A DNA stretch of 28,130 nt. Origin: CAVXFL01 sp963761015. Lineage in GTDB: Bacteria; Pseudomonadota; Alphaproteobacteria; Acetobacterales; Acetobacteraceae. The notes under the pieces were generated by a model that searched no databases, had not been told where the DNA came from, and saw nothing but the letters and a program-made list of their open reading frames with translations. The DNA is taken from NCBI GenBank assembly GCA_963761015.1, contig CAVXFL010000021.1:1-28130 (forward strand). The letters are read 5' to 3'. The position numbers and the translations under genes are program-made. Positions 8,140-16,111 of the stretch are shown piece after piece (position 1 is the stretch's first letter; every line of letters begins with the position of its first letter).

Positions 8140-8387
8140 CGCGCCGGCCTCCGACGCGCGCGGAGCATGCCGTAAATGCTGATCGCCATCCAGAACACTT
8201 CGATAATCAGCGCCGGCAGGTTGAACGCGAAGCAGAGCGAAACAGCGATCAGGCCCGAACTGAGAAAGTTGCAGAACGGGAACCGCCAATCGGTGGACGC
8301 TAGCAACTCGGCCTGGTTCAGCAGATAGGCCACGATGAGCACCGCCGCGCCAATAAGACCGATCAGCATCGGCAGGTTCAGCTGCAC
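8136..8387 (-). CDS. Small CBU_0592-type membrane protein
   Basis: The protein has about 83 residues and is almost entirely membrane: LIGLIGAAVLIVAYLLNQ, CNFLSSGLIAVSLCFAFN and LIIEVFWMAISIYGML give three hydrophobic segments. The AYLLNQ and FNLPALIIEVFW motifs are typical of the CBU_0592 family, whose function is unknown. I chose GTG 8387 because GAGGGG lies just upstream and the hisS stop precedes it by ten bases; a TTG at 8414 is also in frame but would overlap hisS. The stop overlaps the prfA start by four bases, so the gene belongs to the hisS-prfA transcript. Confidence 0.78.
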   Translation of the reverse strand: MQLNLPMLIGLIGAAVLIVAYLLNQAELLASTDWRFPFCNFLSSGLIAVSLCFAFNLPALIIEVFWMAISIYGMLRARRRPAR

Positions 8388-8397
8388 GGCGGACCCC

Positions 8398-9642
8398 TCA
8401 AACGCCGGGTCCAAGGACGACCGGGACTTCGCCGAGCGACACCTCGCGCTGCGCGCCGGTTTGCAGATCCTTCACCTGCGCCACGCCGCGCGCCAGTTCG
8501 GCCTCGCCCAGAATGACGGCCGCGTGGGCGCCGATGCGGTTGGCGCGCTCCATGCGCCGCTTGAGGTTGCCGCGATAGGCCATCTCGGCGCGCAGCCCGG
8601 CGCGGCGCAGCGCCTGGAGGATGTCGATCGCGGCGCCCTCCGCTTCCGCGCCGACCGGCACGACGGCGATCGGCGGCGGCACGGCGGGGGGTTGCGGCAG
8701 CAGCATGGCGAGGCGCTCGATGCCGGCGGCCCAGCCCACCGCCGGCGTCGGCGGTCCGCCCATCTCGGCCACCAGCCCATCGTAGCGGCCGCCGGCCATC
8801 ACCGTGCCCTGCGCGCCGAGCGCGGTGGTGACGAACTCGAACGCGGTGTGGTTGTAGTAGTCGAGCCCACGCACGATGCGCGGGTTCCCGCGGAACGGCA
8901 CGCCGAACCGGCGCAGATGGGCCTGCGCCGTGGCATAGAATTCGGCGGCTTCCGCGGTAAGGAATGCCGAAATCGCCGGCGCGGCCGCCACGATGCGCTT
9001 GTCGCGCTCGTCCTTGGAATCGAGGATGCGCATCGGATTGCGCTCGAGCCGCGTCAGGCTGTCGTCGGACAGTTCCGACCGGTGCCGGGTGAAGTGATCG
9101 ACCAGGGCCTCGCGATACGCCTCGCGGCTCGGCTTGTCGCCGAGCGTGTTCAACTCCAGCACGGTGTCGCCCGCGACGCCGAGCGCGTTCAGGATGTCCC
9201 ACCCGCAGGCGATGGCTTCGGCGTCGGCGAGCGGCTCGGCCGGGCCGATCAGTTCGACGCCGATCTGGTGGAACTGGCGGTAGCGCCCCTTCTGCGGCCG
9301 CTCGTAGCGGAACATCGGACCGGCATAGAACACCTTTTGCGGCAGCGACTGGGTGAGGCCGTTGGACACCAGCGCGCGGCACACCCCGGCGGTGTTCTCC
9401 GGCCGCAAGGTGAGCGAATCGCCACCGCGATCCTCGAAGGTGTACATCTCCTTCATCACGATATCGGAGGTCTCGCCGAGCGAGCGGGAGAACACGCGTG
9501 TGTCCTCGAAAGCGGGCGTCGACCACTCCTCGAACCCATAGGTTCCGGCCACACGGCGGGCGGTTTCGCTGACGTGGCGGTGCCGGCGGCTCTCCTCTCC
9601 GATCAGATCGTGCGTGCCGCGCGGAGGCTGAAGCGGGCTCAC
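8398..9642 (-). CDS. hisS: Histidyl-tRNA synthetase
   Basis: This class II aminoacyl-tRNA synthetase charges tRNA-His with histidine using ATP. Visible landmarks are the N-terminal QPPRGTHDL, motif 2 (MFRYERPQKGRYRQFHQIGVE region), the histidine-A loop RGLDYYNHTAFEF, GGRYDGLVAEMGG, motif 3 (AAGIERLAML) and a C-terminal anticodon-binding domain. The length of about 414 residues is usual. I chose GTG 9642, which gives VSPLQPPRGTHDL; the start overlaps the stop of the upstream antitoxin-like gene as GTGA, and AGGAGG lies 13 bases upstream. A GTG at 9669 is an alternative. The overlap implies translational coupling with the preceding HTH gene. Confidence 0.96.
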   Translation of the reverse strand: MSPLQPPRGTHDLIGEESRRHRHVSETARRVAGTYGFEEWSTPAFEDTRVFSRSLGETSDIVMKEMYTFEDRGGDSLTLRPENTAGVCRALVSNGLTQSLPQKVFYAGPMFRYERPQKGRYRQFHQIGVELIGPAEPLADAEAIACGWDILNALGVAGDTVLELNTLGDKPSREAYREALVDHFTRHRSELSDDSLTRLERNPMRILDSKDERDKRIVAAAPAISAFLTAEAAEFYATAQAHLRRFGVPFRGNPRIVRGLDYYNHTAFEFVTTALGAQGTVMAGGRYDGLVAEMGGPPTPAVGWAAGIERLAMLLPQPPAVPPPIAVVPVGAEAEGAAIDILQALRRAGLRAEMAYRGNLKRRMERANRIGAHAAVILGEAELARGVAQVKDLQTGAQREVSLGEVPVVLGPGV

Positions 9643-10004
9643 GGTCGGGTTTCGTCCTCCTGCGGCCACGGCAGCAGGTCTTCGGCATCAATGCCAAGCG
9701 CTTCCGCCAGGGCAACGAAGACGCGCAGTGGGCCTTCAAGCCTGCCGCCTTCGATTTCAATAACATCGTCCATCGGCACGCGAGCAGTTTCGGCAAGCGC
9801 CTCGACCGTTAGTTTCCGGTGTTCACGCCATGCCCGGAGCGGCAATTCACCATTCGACAACCGCTGTACGGTCTCTAACGGTATCAACTCCTCATTCGCT
9901 GCTTCCATCCGGGCAAGCATGCCGCTCACCGCATCGAGCTGGTCCTCAAGCCATGCGATCTCTCCCGCTGGATCATTAATTCGATCATTGACATCAGAAC
10001 TCAT
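9639..10004 (-). CDS. HTH-type antitoxin/regulator (HigA-like)
   Basis: The protein has 121 residues. The N-terminal half is acidic and helical, with a coiled-coil-like stretch (IAWLEDQLDAVSGMLARMEA). The C-terminal half is an Xre-type helix-turn-helix: LRAWREHRKLTVEALAETAR, VPMDDVIEIEGG, and ALAEALGIDAEDLLP. It starts at ATG 10004, overlapping the stop of the toxin-like ORF as ATGA. Toxin-before-antitoxin order with an Xre antitoxin is the HigBA arrangement. The partner would be the RelE-fold protein upstream, and such antitoxins usually repress their own promoter. Its stop overlaps hisS, so it is embedded in a housekeeping operon. Confidence 0.85.
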   Translation of the reverse strand: MSSDVNDRINDPAGEIAWLEDQLDAVSGMLARMEAANEELIPLETVQRLSNGELPLRAWREHRKLTVEALAETARVPMDDVIEIEGGRLEGPLRVFVALAEALGIDAEDLLPWPQEDETRP

Positions 10005-10256
10005 CGGTATGCCTCCCGTCGGTGCAGCACATGCTGGACCAGCACGGTCTCTTGGTCTCTTTTCGAAAACGACACGCCAGATCCCGACCCGTAGCCGCCA
10101 GATGCCGTTAGTCCCAACCAAAGGTCGAACATCGTGTTGCGAGCCTTCCGGCTCGGCCGCAAACGACCCAAGCCGAGCGATTATGCGGGAGCGATCGCTT
10201 GCCGGTAGCTTGGAGAACTCCCTTTCGGCCTTGCGGGTAAAGAGAACCTTGAGCAA
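10001..10256 (-). pseudogene. RelE/HigB-type toxin, frameshifted
   Basis: The reading starts LLKVLFTRKAEREFSKLPAS at TTG 10256, nine bases after the ispG stop and with GGAG/GGGG upstream. It continues RLGSFAAEPEGSQHDVRPL and GIWRLRVGIWRVVFEKR, which is a RelE/ParE-type mRNA-interferase fold. Near 10055-10060 the frame shifts; after it the expected tail QETVLVQHVLHRREAY appears in another frame and ends in a TGA overlapping the antitoxin ATG. One extra base or two missing bases in the agagacc run would explain this. Repaired, it is about 84-85 residues. If the shift is real, the toxin is dead while its antitoxin is intact. Confidence 0.72.
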
Positions 10257-10264
10257 ATCCGCCC

Positions 10265-11379
10265 CTACTCCGCCGCCTGCTTCGGCTGTTCGGCCAGTTC
10301 CGTCGCCTTGGCTTCCACCAACTCCACGATGTGGTCGATCATGCGCTCGCCCGGGATCGTGTGATCGGTCTTGCCGGCGCGGTAGATCATGTGCCGGCCG
10401 TTGCCGCCGCCGGTGAAGCCGATATCGGTCATCAGCGCCTCGCCCGGGCCGTTCACCACGCAGCCGATGATCGACAGCGTCATCGGCGTCTCGATATGGG
10501 CGAGCCGCTCCTCCAGCGCCTGCACCGTGCTGATCACGTCGAAACCCTGGCGCGCGCAGGATGGGCAGGAGATGACCTGGACGCCGCGATGGCGGAGGCC
10601 GAGCGACTTCAGCATCTCCCAGCCGACCGAGACCTCCTCCTCCGGCTCGGCCGAGAGGGAGACGCGGAGCGTATCGCCGATCCCGGCCCACAGCAGGCTG
10701 CCGAGGCCGATCGACGATTTCACCGTGCCCGTCCGCCGCCCGCCGGCCTCGGTGATGCCGATATGCAGCGGATGGTCGCAGACCTCGGCCAGTTGCTGAT
10801 AGGCGGCGACGGCCAGGAACACGTCGGAAGCCTTCACGCTGATCTTGAACTCGTGGAAATCGTGGTCCTGGAGGATGCGGCGTGCTCCAGCGCGCTTTCC
10901 ACCATCGCGTCAGGGCTGGGCTCGCCGTATTTCTCCAACAGGTGCCGCTCCAGCGAGCCGGCGTTGACGCCGATGCGCATCGAGCAGCCGTGGTCGCGCG
11001 CCGCCTTGACGACTTCGCGCACCCGCTCGGGGCTGCCGATATTGCCGGGGTTGATGCGCAGGCAGGCGGCGCCGGCCTCGGCCGCCTCGATCGCGCGCTT
11101 GTAGTGGAAATGGATGTCGGCGACGATCGGCACGTCCTCCTGGCGCACGATGTCCTTCAGCGCCAGCGCGCTTTCCTGGTCGGGACAGGAGACGCGCACG
11201 ATGTCGACGCCGGCCCGCTCGGCGCGGCGGATCTGCGCCACGGTGGCCGCGACATCGGCGGTCGGGGTGTTGGTCATCGTCTGCACGCTGATCGGCGCGT
11301 CGCCGCCGACCGGGACGCGGCCAACCTTGATCTGGCGCGACTTGCGCCGCTGGATCTGCTGATAGGATCGGTAATTCAT
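10265..11379 (-). CDS. ispG: 4-hydroxy-3-methylbut-2-en-1-yl diphosphate synthase, frameshifted
   Basis: IspG catalyses the penultimate step of the MEP isoprenoid pathway, converting MEcPP to HMBPP with a [4Fe-4S] cluster. The N-terminal part (SVQTMTNTPTADVAATVAQI) and the C-terminal part are both convincing. The cluster ligands are visible as the Cys pair in SCPSCARQG, the Cys of GCVVNGPGE and the Glu of that motif. The gene is split near 10880: after ESALEHA the frame must change to reach the part beginning KASDVFLAVAAYQQLA. Restoring one G in gcggcg (10878-10882) gives HARILQDHDFHEFK and a normal 371-residue enzyme. The pathway is normally essential, so a sequencing error is more likely than real loss. 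It lies downstream of the rodZ-like gene, as is usual. Confidence 0.9.
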
Positions 11380-11477
11380 CGATCTGGCTCCTGGGCTGTG
11401 CCGAGCGCCCCTGACAATGGCGCTTGGCGCCCGGGATTCCCAGCCGCTATCGCCCTCGGCGCAGAGGAGGGCCGCGC

Positions 11478-12581
11478 CTACTGCTCGGCCGGCTGACCAT
11501 GCGCGGGAGCCGTCTTGGCCGCGACTTGCGGCCGCAGCTTGCCCTCGCGGATCAGGGTGGGGTCCAGCGGCAGGTCCCGCTTGACCGCTCCCGATGCACC
11601 GAGCGTGGGCGAGACGACACCGTCCACCACCAGTTCGGTTCCTCCGGCGTTACCGGTCGTGAGCAGCAGCGGCGGCTGCCCCGCCGGTTGCGGCGGAACC
11701 TGCCAGGTTTCGCCCGCCCGCAGGATGCGGTTCAGCAGCACTTGGCCCTTGCTATCCCGCACCTGCACCCAGGCATCCGCAGTAGCGCGCAGGGCAACGT
11801 GCGGCGGCGTGTTCGATTGCGGGCCGCTCGGCGCCGGCCCGCCCAAGCCGGGCACCGCCGGTCCGGGCAAGCCGGTGAGCGCGTCTCGGTGCGGGAGCCC
11901 CGCCGCCGCCGCCGAGGTCGGCGGCACCGCGGCAGTCGACTCCGGCGCGGCCGGGCCTTGGCTATCGGGCGCGCCAGCCGGTTGCGCCGGCGTATCCGCC
12001 GCCGATGCGGTTGCCGGGGACACGGACGCCGCGGATTTGCTTCCGGCGGCCGACGATTTCGGCCCGGGCGAACCCGCCATCGCGACCAGCCGATCGGGCA
12101 CCACCTGAACCGGCGCCGGACTTGGCCTGTCGCCGGACTCGCGATACCAAGCGACGTAGGCCCCGATCGCCAGCACCGCGCCGATCAGCACGACCACGCC
12201 GGCCGGAACGCCACGTTCCGGGGCCGGCGCCGGGAACTCCAGTTCGGGCTTCGAATCGACACCGATCTCGGCGCGCAGGCGGCGCGACATCTCGTCGGGG
12301 TCGAGACCCAGCAGCTTGGCATAGCTGCGAACGAAACCGACCGCGTAGGTCAGGCCAGGCAGTTCGCCGGTCCGGCCTTCCTCGAGCGCGAGCAAGTGAA
12401 CATAGCGGATGCGCAGGCTGGCGGACACGTCGGCCAGCGTCCAGCCGTTGCGCTCCCGCGCCGCGCGCAACTGCGCGCCAACGCGGCCGAGGTCCGGCGG
12501 CGCGCCGATTCCGTCCTCGGAAGACATCATGGCGTCGCGTTTCGTCAGCTTCGACCTGCGATGATGCAGCACGGTTGACAT
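11478..12581 (-). CDS. RodZ-like HTH/DUF4115 membrane protein
   Basis: The product has 367 residues. It has an N-terminal cytoplasmic helix-turn-helix (about residues 30-105; RVGAQLRAARERNGWTLADV, SLRIRYVHLLALEEG, YAVGFVRSYAKLLGLDPDE), one membrane segment (GVVVLIGAVLAIGAYVAWY, about residues 128-146), a long Ala/Pro/Ser-rich periplasmic linker and a C-terminal DUF4115 domain (VALRATADAWVQVRDSKGQV). This is the RodZ layout; RodZ links MreB to the envelope and supports rod shape. I used the ATG at 12581, which has AGGG close upstream; an internal MMSS start is possible. Its position just upstream of ispG is common in this group. The 170-bp gap to ptsP shows nothing I recognise. Confidence 0.85.
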   Translation of the reverse strand: MSTVLHHRRSKLTKRDAMMSSEDGIGAPPDLGRVGAQLRAARERNGWTLADVSASLRIRYVHLLALEEGRTGELPGLTYAVGFVRSYAKLLGLDPDEMSRRLRAEIGVDSKPELEFPAPAPERGVPAGVVVLIGAVLAIGAYVAWYRESGDRPSPAPVQVVPDRLVAMAGSPGPKSSAAGSKSAASVSPATASAADTPAQPAGAPDSQGPAAPESTAAVPPTSAAAAGLPHRDALTGLPGPAVPGLGGPAPSGPQSNTPPHVALRATADAWVQVRDSKGQVLLNRILRAGETWQVPPQPAGQPPLLLTTGNAGGTELVVDGVVSPTLGASGAVKRDLPLDPTLIREGKLRPQVAAKTAPAHGQPAEQ

Positions 12582-12751
12582 ACCCTAAGTCCTGGCCGCC
12601 CCTACGCAGCCGCACTGTTCGGCCAAACTCGTTCGACACGGCAGTTAACTATCTACGCTCAGACTGCCATGTTGCCAACGGTCGTGCCCTGTCGTGGTTG
12701 CGTGGCCGGGCGGCGGCTACACGCGCATGTCAGCCGCGCGCGGTAAGGCCC

Positions 12752-14992
12752 TCAAACTGAGAGGTTTTGGTCGTGCGCCCAGCCGGCGATCGGATCGCGG
12801 AGGCTGTGCGCCCCGGCGGCGCCGCGCCGGATCGCCGCCAGCACCGAGCGAAACGAACCAAGGTCGACCGCGGCCAGGACCGCCTTCAGCGGAAGGATGG
12901 CCGAGGCGCGCATCGACAGCGTGGTGTATCCCAGGGCCGCGAGGGTCAGCGCCTCCAGCGGTTGTGATGCCGCCTCGCCGCAGACGGACAGGGGAACGCC
13001 CGCGCGATCGGCCCGGCTCTTCAAATCCTCGAGCAGGTTCAGCACCGGTGGCGACAGCACGTCGTAGCGGCCAGCCAGCATTCGGCTGCTCCGGTCGGCG
13101 GCGAACAGGAACTGCAACAGGTCGTTCGATCCGACCGAGACGAAATCGACCTCCGGCAGCAGTTCGTCGAGCTGCCACATGAGGGCCGGCACCTCCAACA
13201 TGGTGCCGACCGAGACGCGATCCGGCCCTGGGCGCACGCGCGCCGCCTCGGTGAGCAGCAGCGCGCGCGCGGCGCGGTACTCCGATACCGTGGCGACCAT
13301 CGGAAACATCACGGACAGCGCACCGCCGGCCGAGGCGAGCAGCAGCGCGCGCAACTGCCGTCGCAGCAGGGCCGGCCGGTCGAGACCCACGCGCAGGCTG
13401 CGCCAGCCCATCGCCGGGTTCCGCTCGTCCGGCTGCGGCGTGTTCGGCAGCAGCTTGTCCCCGCCCATGTCCAGCGTGCGGAACACCACCTGCCGTCCGC
13501 CCGCCGCTTCCAGAACCCGGCGATACAGCGCCGCCTGTTCGGCGACGTCCGGCACCGAGCCGCAGGCCAGCACGGACATCTCGGTCCGGAACAGGCCGAT
13601 ACCCTCGGCCCCGGTCGCATCCAACTGGTCCAGCTCGATCGCCAGCCCGACATTGAGCAGCAACGTGAGTCGGGTACCGTCGCCCGTCACTGCGGGGCGG
13701 TGCCGCAGGGCCGCCCATTCCGCGGCCTTTGCCGTGCGCTCGGCGAGCGCCTGGACATAGAGTTCGCGCACGTCGGCTTCCGGCCGCAGGATCAACTGGC
13801 CGATCTCCGCGTCGAGCACGGCTTCGTCGTCCTCCTCCACCCGCTCCACCACCCCCCTGAGCCCACCGAGGGCGGGAATGCCGAGCGCGCGGGCGATGAT
13901 GGCGGCGTGCCCCACCGGGCTGCCTTCCTCGACCGCCACGGCGCCGACGCCGCGCGCGTGCCAGTCCAGAAGCTCGGCCGGGCCGAGCCGGCGCGCGACC
14001 AGGATGGAGCCCGGCACGACCGGCGGCGGCGCCTTGCTCGCCCCGTCCAGTTCAGCCAGGAGCCGGCCCGCCAGATCCTCCAGATCGGCGAGCCTTTCGC
14101 GGAGCTGCGGATCGGGAATGCGGCGCATCCGCTCCCGCAGTTCCGCCGCGATCCGATGCACCGCGGCTTGCGCCGTCAGCCCGGTGCGGACCGCGTCCCG
14201 CACCCGCTTCAGCCAGCCCGCGTCGGCGGCGAACAGCCGGAACGCCTCGAGAATTTCCCGCGTGTCGCCGCCCGCGCCATCGGGCATGCCGTCGGCGATC
14301 AGCCGGTCGACCCCATGCTGCATCGCCTTGACCGCCGCGGCGAGCTTGGCCAGCTCGGCTTCGGGGTCTTCGGCCAGAACCCGTTGCGGGGCATGGCGGG
14401 AGCCGTGCAGCACGATCGGGCCGATCGCGATGCCCGGCGACAGGGCGGCCCCGGAGAAGCGGCGCGGCAAGGTGGCGCCGACTCCTTCCTCGGCGGCCTC
14501 CTCGATGCCGGCGGCGGCGAGCAATTCGGCCAGCACCATGGCCACCGTCTCGACCACCTCCACCTCGTCTTCCGAGTACAGGCGGGTGGTGCAATTCTGG
14601 ACCGTGAGAACGCCGAGCGTGTGGCCGGCGCGCCGGACCGGCACGGCCAGCATCGAGGTGTACGGCTCCTCGCCGGTTTCCGCCCGGTAGACGAAGCCGG
14701 GGTGATTCGGCGCGTCCGGCAGGTTGAGCACCTGGCCTGTGGCGGCGCAAATCCCCACGATGCCCTCGCCGACGCGGAGCCGCGTGCGCCCGACCGCCTC
14801 CGTCCGCAGCCCCTCGGTGGCCACGAGTTCCAGCAGGTCGCCCGGCCGGACCACGTAAACCGAGCACACCTCGCTGACCAACTCGCCGGCGATCAGATGG
14901 GTGAGATCGTGCAGCCCGGCGATGCCGTGGGCCATGCTCTCGCGCAGGCGCGCCAGCAGACGTCGGGGCGTGGTGGCGGGGCGCAGCGGCAC
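12752..14992 (-). CDS. ptsP: PTS-Ntr enzyme I (PtsP), GAF plus EI domains
   Basis: PtsP moves phosphate from phosphoenolpyruvate to NPr in the nitrogen phosphotransferase relay, a signalling system rather than a sugar importer. The 746-residue protein has a GAF domain (about residues 20-160), the EI N-terminal domain (from FSGAALSPGIAIGPIVLHG), the phosphohistidine loop SPVGHAAIIARALGIPALGG (active His), and the PEP-binding barrel with FRTLDMGGDKLLPNT, VSVGSNDLLQFLFAADR and SVCGEAASQP. Length and order are normal, and no frameshift is seen. The start at 14992 lies seven bases after the stop of the nitronate monooxygenase gene. The neighbourhood of lysC and prfA is typical of alphaproteobacteria. 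Confidence 0.95.
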   Translation of the reverse strand: MPLRPATTPRRLLARLRESMAHGIAGLHDLTHLIAGELVSEVCSVYVVRPGDLLELVATEGLRTEAVGRTRLRVGEGIVGICAATGQVLNLPDAPNHPGFVYRAETGEEPYTSMLAVPVRRAGHTLGVLTVQNCTTRLYSEDEVEVVETVAMVLAELLAAAGIEEAAEEGVGATLPRRFSGAALSPGIAIGPIVLHGSRHAPQRVLAEDPEAELAKLAAAVKAMQHGVDRLIADGMPDGAGGDTREILEAFRLFAADAGWLKRVRDAVRTGLTAQAAVHRIAAELRERMRRIPDPQLRERLADLEDLAGRLLAELDGASKAPPPVVPGSILVARRLGPAELLDWHARGVGAVAVEEGSPVGHAAIIARALGIPALGGLRGVVERVEEDDEAVLDAEIGQLILRPEADVRELYVQALAERTAKAAEWAALRHRPAVTGDGTRLTLLLNVGLAIELDQLDATGAEGIGLFRTEMSVLACGSVPDVAEQAALYRRVLEAAGGRQVVFRTLDMGGDKLLPNTPQPDERNPAMGWRSLRVGLDRPALLRRQLRALLLASAGGALSVMFPMVATVSEYRAARALLLTEAARVRPGPDRVSVGTMLEVPALMWQLDELLPEVDFVSVGSNDLLQFLFAADRSSRMLAGRYDVLSPPVLNLLEDLKSRADRAGVPLSVCGEAASQPLEALTLAALGYTTLSMRASAILPLKAVLAAVDLGSFRSVLAAIRRGAAGAHSLRDPIAGWAHDQNLSV

Positions 14993-14998
14993 CGCCCG

Positions 14999-16111
14999 TC
15001 AGGCCTGCCCCGGACCACGATCCGGGGCCTGCCCCAGACTGCTGTCCGGGCATGGCGTCTGCTGGCGCCGCCGCTCGGCCAGGGCGGTGACGGCCTGCGC
15101 CAGCAATTCCTGCATGATCTCGGCCACCGGCTGTTCGCAGGTGACCATGCCGACCGACTGGCCCGCCATGACCGAGCCGTGCTCCACGTCGCCCTCGATC
15201 ACGGCGCGCTTCAGCGCGCCGGCCCAGAAATGCTCGATCGCGAGCTGCGCGTCTTCCTTGCTCAGCTCGCCATCGAAGAAGCGCTGCCGGGTCTGCGTCT
15301 GGTGTTCCAGGAAGCGGCGCGTGCCGGCGTTGACCAGGCCGCGCACGGGAATCACCGGGAAGCGCTCGTCGAGCTGAATGGATGGCAGCGCGTCGCGCGC
15401 GGCGGCGCGGATGAACGCCTGCTTGAACCGGGGATGGGCGATGGATTCGCTCGCCGCGGCGAAGCGCGTGCCGAGCTGCGCCCCGGCGGCGCCCATGTCC
15501 AGATAGGCGAGGATCGCCTCGCCGCGGCCGAGCCCGCCGGCCACGAAGACCGGCACCTCGCGCAGATGCGGCAGAATTTCCTGGGCGAGCACGGTCAGCG
15601 ACACCGGGCCGATATGACCGCCGGCCTCGGAGCCTTCGATCACCAGCGCGTCGGCGCCGTTCTTCACCAGCCGCCGCGCCAGGCCGAGCGCGGGGGTAAA
15701 GCAGATCACCGCGGCTCCCCCGTCCTTCACCCGATGCACCGCGCCGCGCGGTGGAATGCCACCCGCGAGCACGATGTGCCCGACCCGCGCCGCGTGACAG
15801 ACCCGGATCAGGTCGTCGAGCGCGGGATGCATGGTGATCAGGTTCACCCCGAACGGCCGCTCGGTCAGCGCCTCGGTCGCCGCGATTTCCGCCGCGAGCA
15901 GGTCGGGCGTCATCGAGCCGCAGGCGATCACCCCGAAACCGCCGGCGTTGGAAATGGCGGCCACGAGATGGCGTTCGCTCACCCAGGTCATCGCCCCGCC
16001 CATGATGGCGTAGCGCGTGCCGAGAAAGCCGCGGCCGCGCGCCCAGAGCCGGTCGAGATCGGCGCGCGCGGCGATCAGCGCGGGGTCGGGTGGCGTGATG
16101 TCAGGCGGCAT
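14999..16111 (-). CDS. Nitronate monooxygenase-type FMN protein
   Basis: Members of this TIM-barrel family use FMN to oxidise alkyl nitronates such as propionate 3-nitronate; some have other substrates. Seen here are YAIMGGAMTWVS near the N terminus, ISNAGGFGVIACG, the conserved VIEGSEAGGHIGP, and the phosphate-binding VFVAGGLGRGEAI followed by AGAQLGTRF. The start ATG 16111 overlaps the lysC stop by 11 bases, so translation is probably coupled. The last 17 or so residues (PDSSLGQAPDRGPGQA) are encoded by a REP-like palindrome at 15007-15028 and look like an acquired tail. The substrate cannot be told from sequence; 2-nitropropane dioxygenase is the older family name. Confidence 0.88.
   Translation of the reverse strand: MPPDITPPDPALIAARADLDRLWARGRGFLGTRYAIMGGAMTWVSERHLVAAISNAGGFGVIACGSMTPDLLAAEIAATEALTERPFGVNLITMHPALDDLIRVCHAARVGHIVLAGGIPPRGAVHRVKDGGAAVICFTPALGLARRLVKNGADALVIEGSEAGGHIGPVSLTVLAQEILPHLREVPVFVAGGLGRGEAILAYLDMGAAGAQLGTRFAAASESIAHPRFKQAFIRAAARDALPSIQLDERFPVIPVRGLVNAGTRRFLEHQTQTRQRFFDGELSKEDAQLAIEHFWAGALKRAVIEGDVEHGSVMAGQSVGMVTCEQPVAEIMQELLAQAVTALAERRRQQTPCPDSSLGQAPDRGPGQA
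15007..15028. repeat. REP-like hairpin encoding the end of a gene
   Basis: gccccgga (15007-15014) pairs perfectly with tccggggc (15021-15028) around ccacga. It shares its stem with the hairpin at 6724-6744. It lies within the last codons of the nitronate monooxygenase gene, ahead of ptsP. Confidence 0.7.

Noticed and set aside
8335..10416. 693-codon plus-strand frame across hisS and the toxin-antitoxin pair
   Set aside because: It runs opposite several well-supported genes, has biased low-complexity composition and no recognisable motif.
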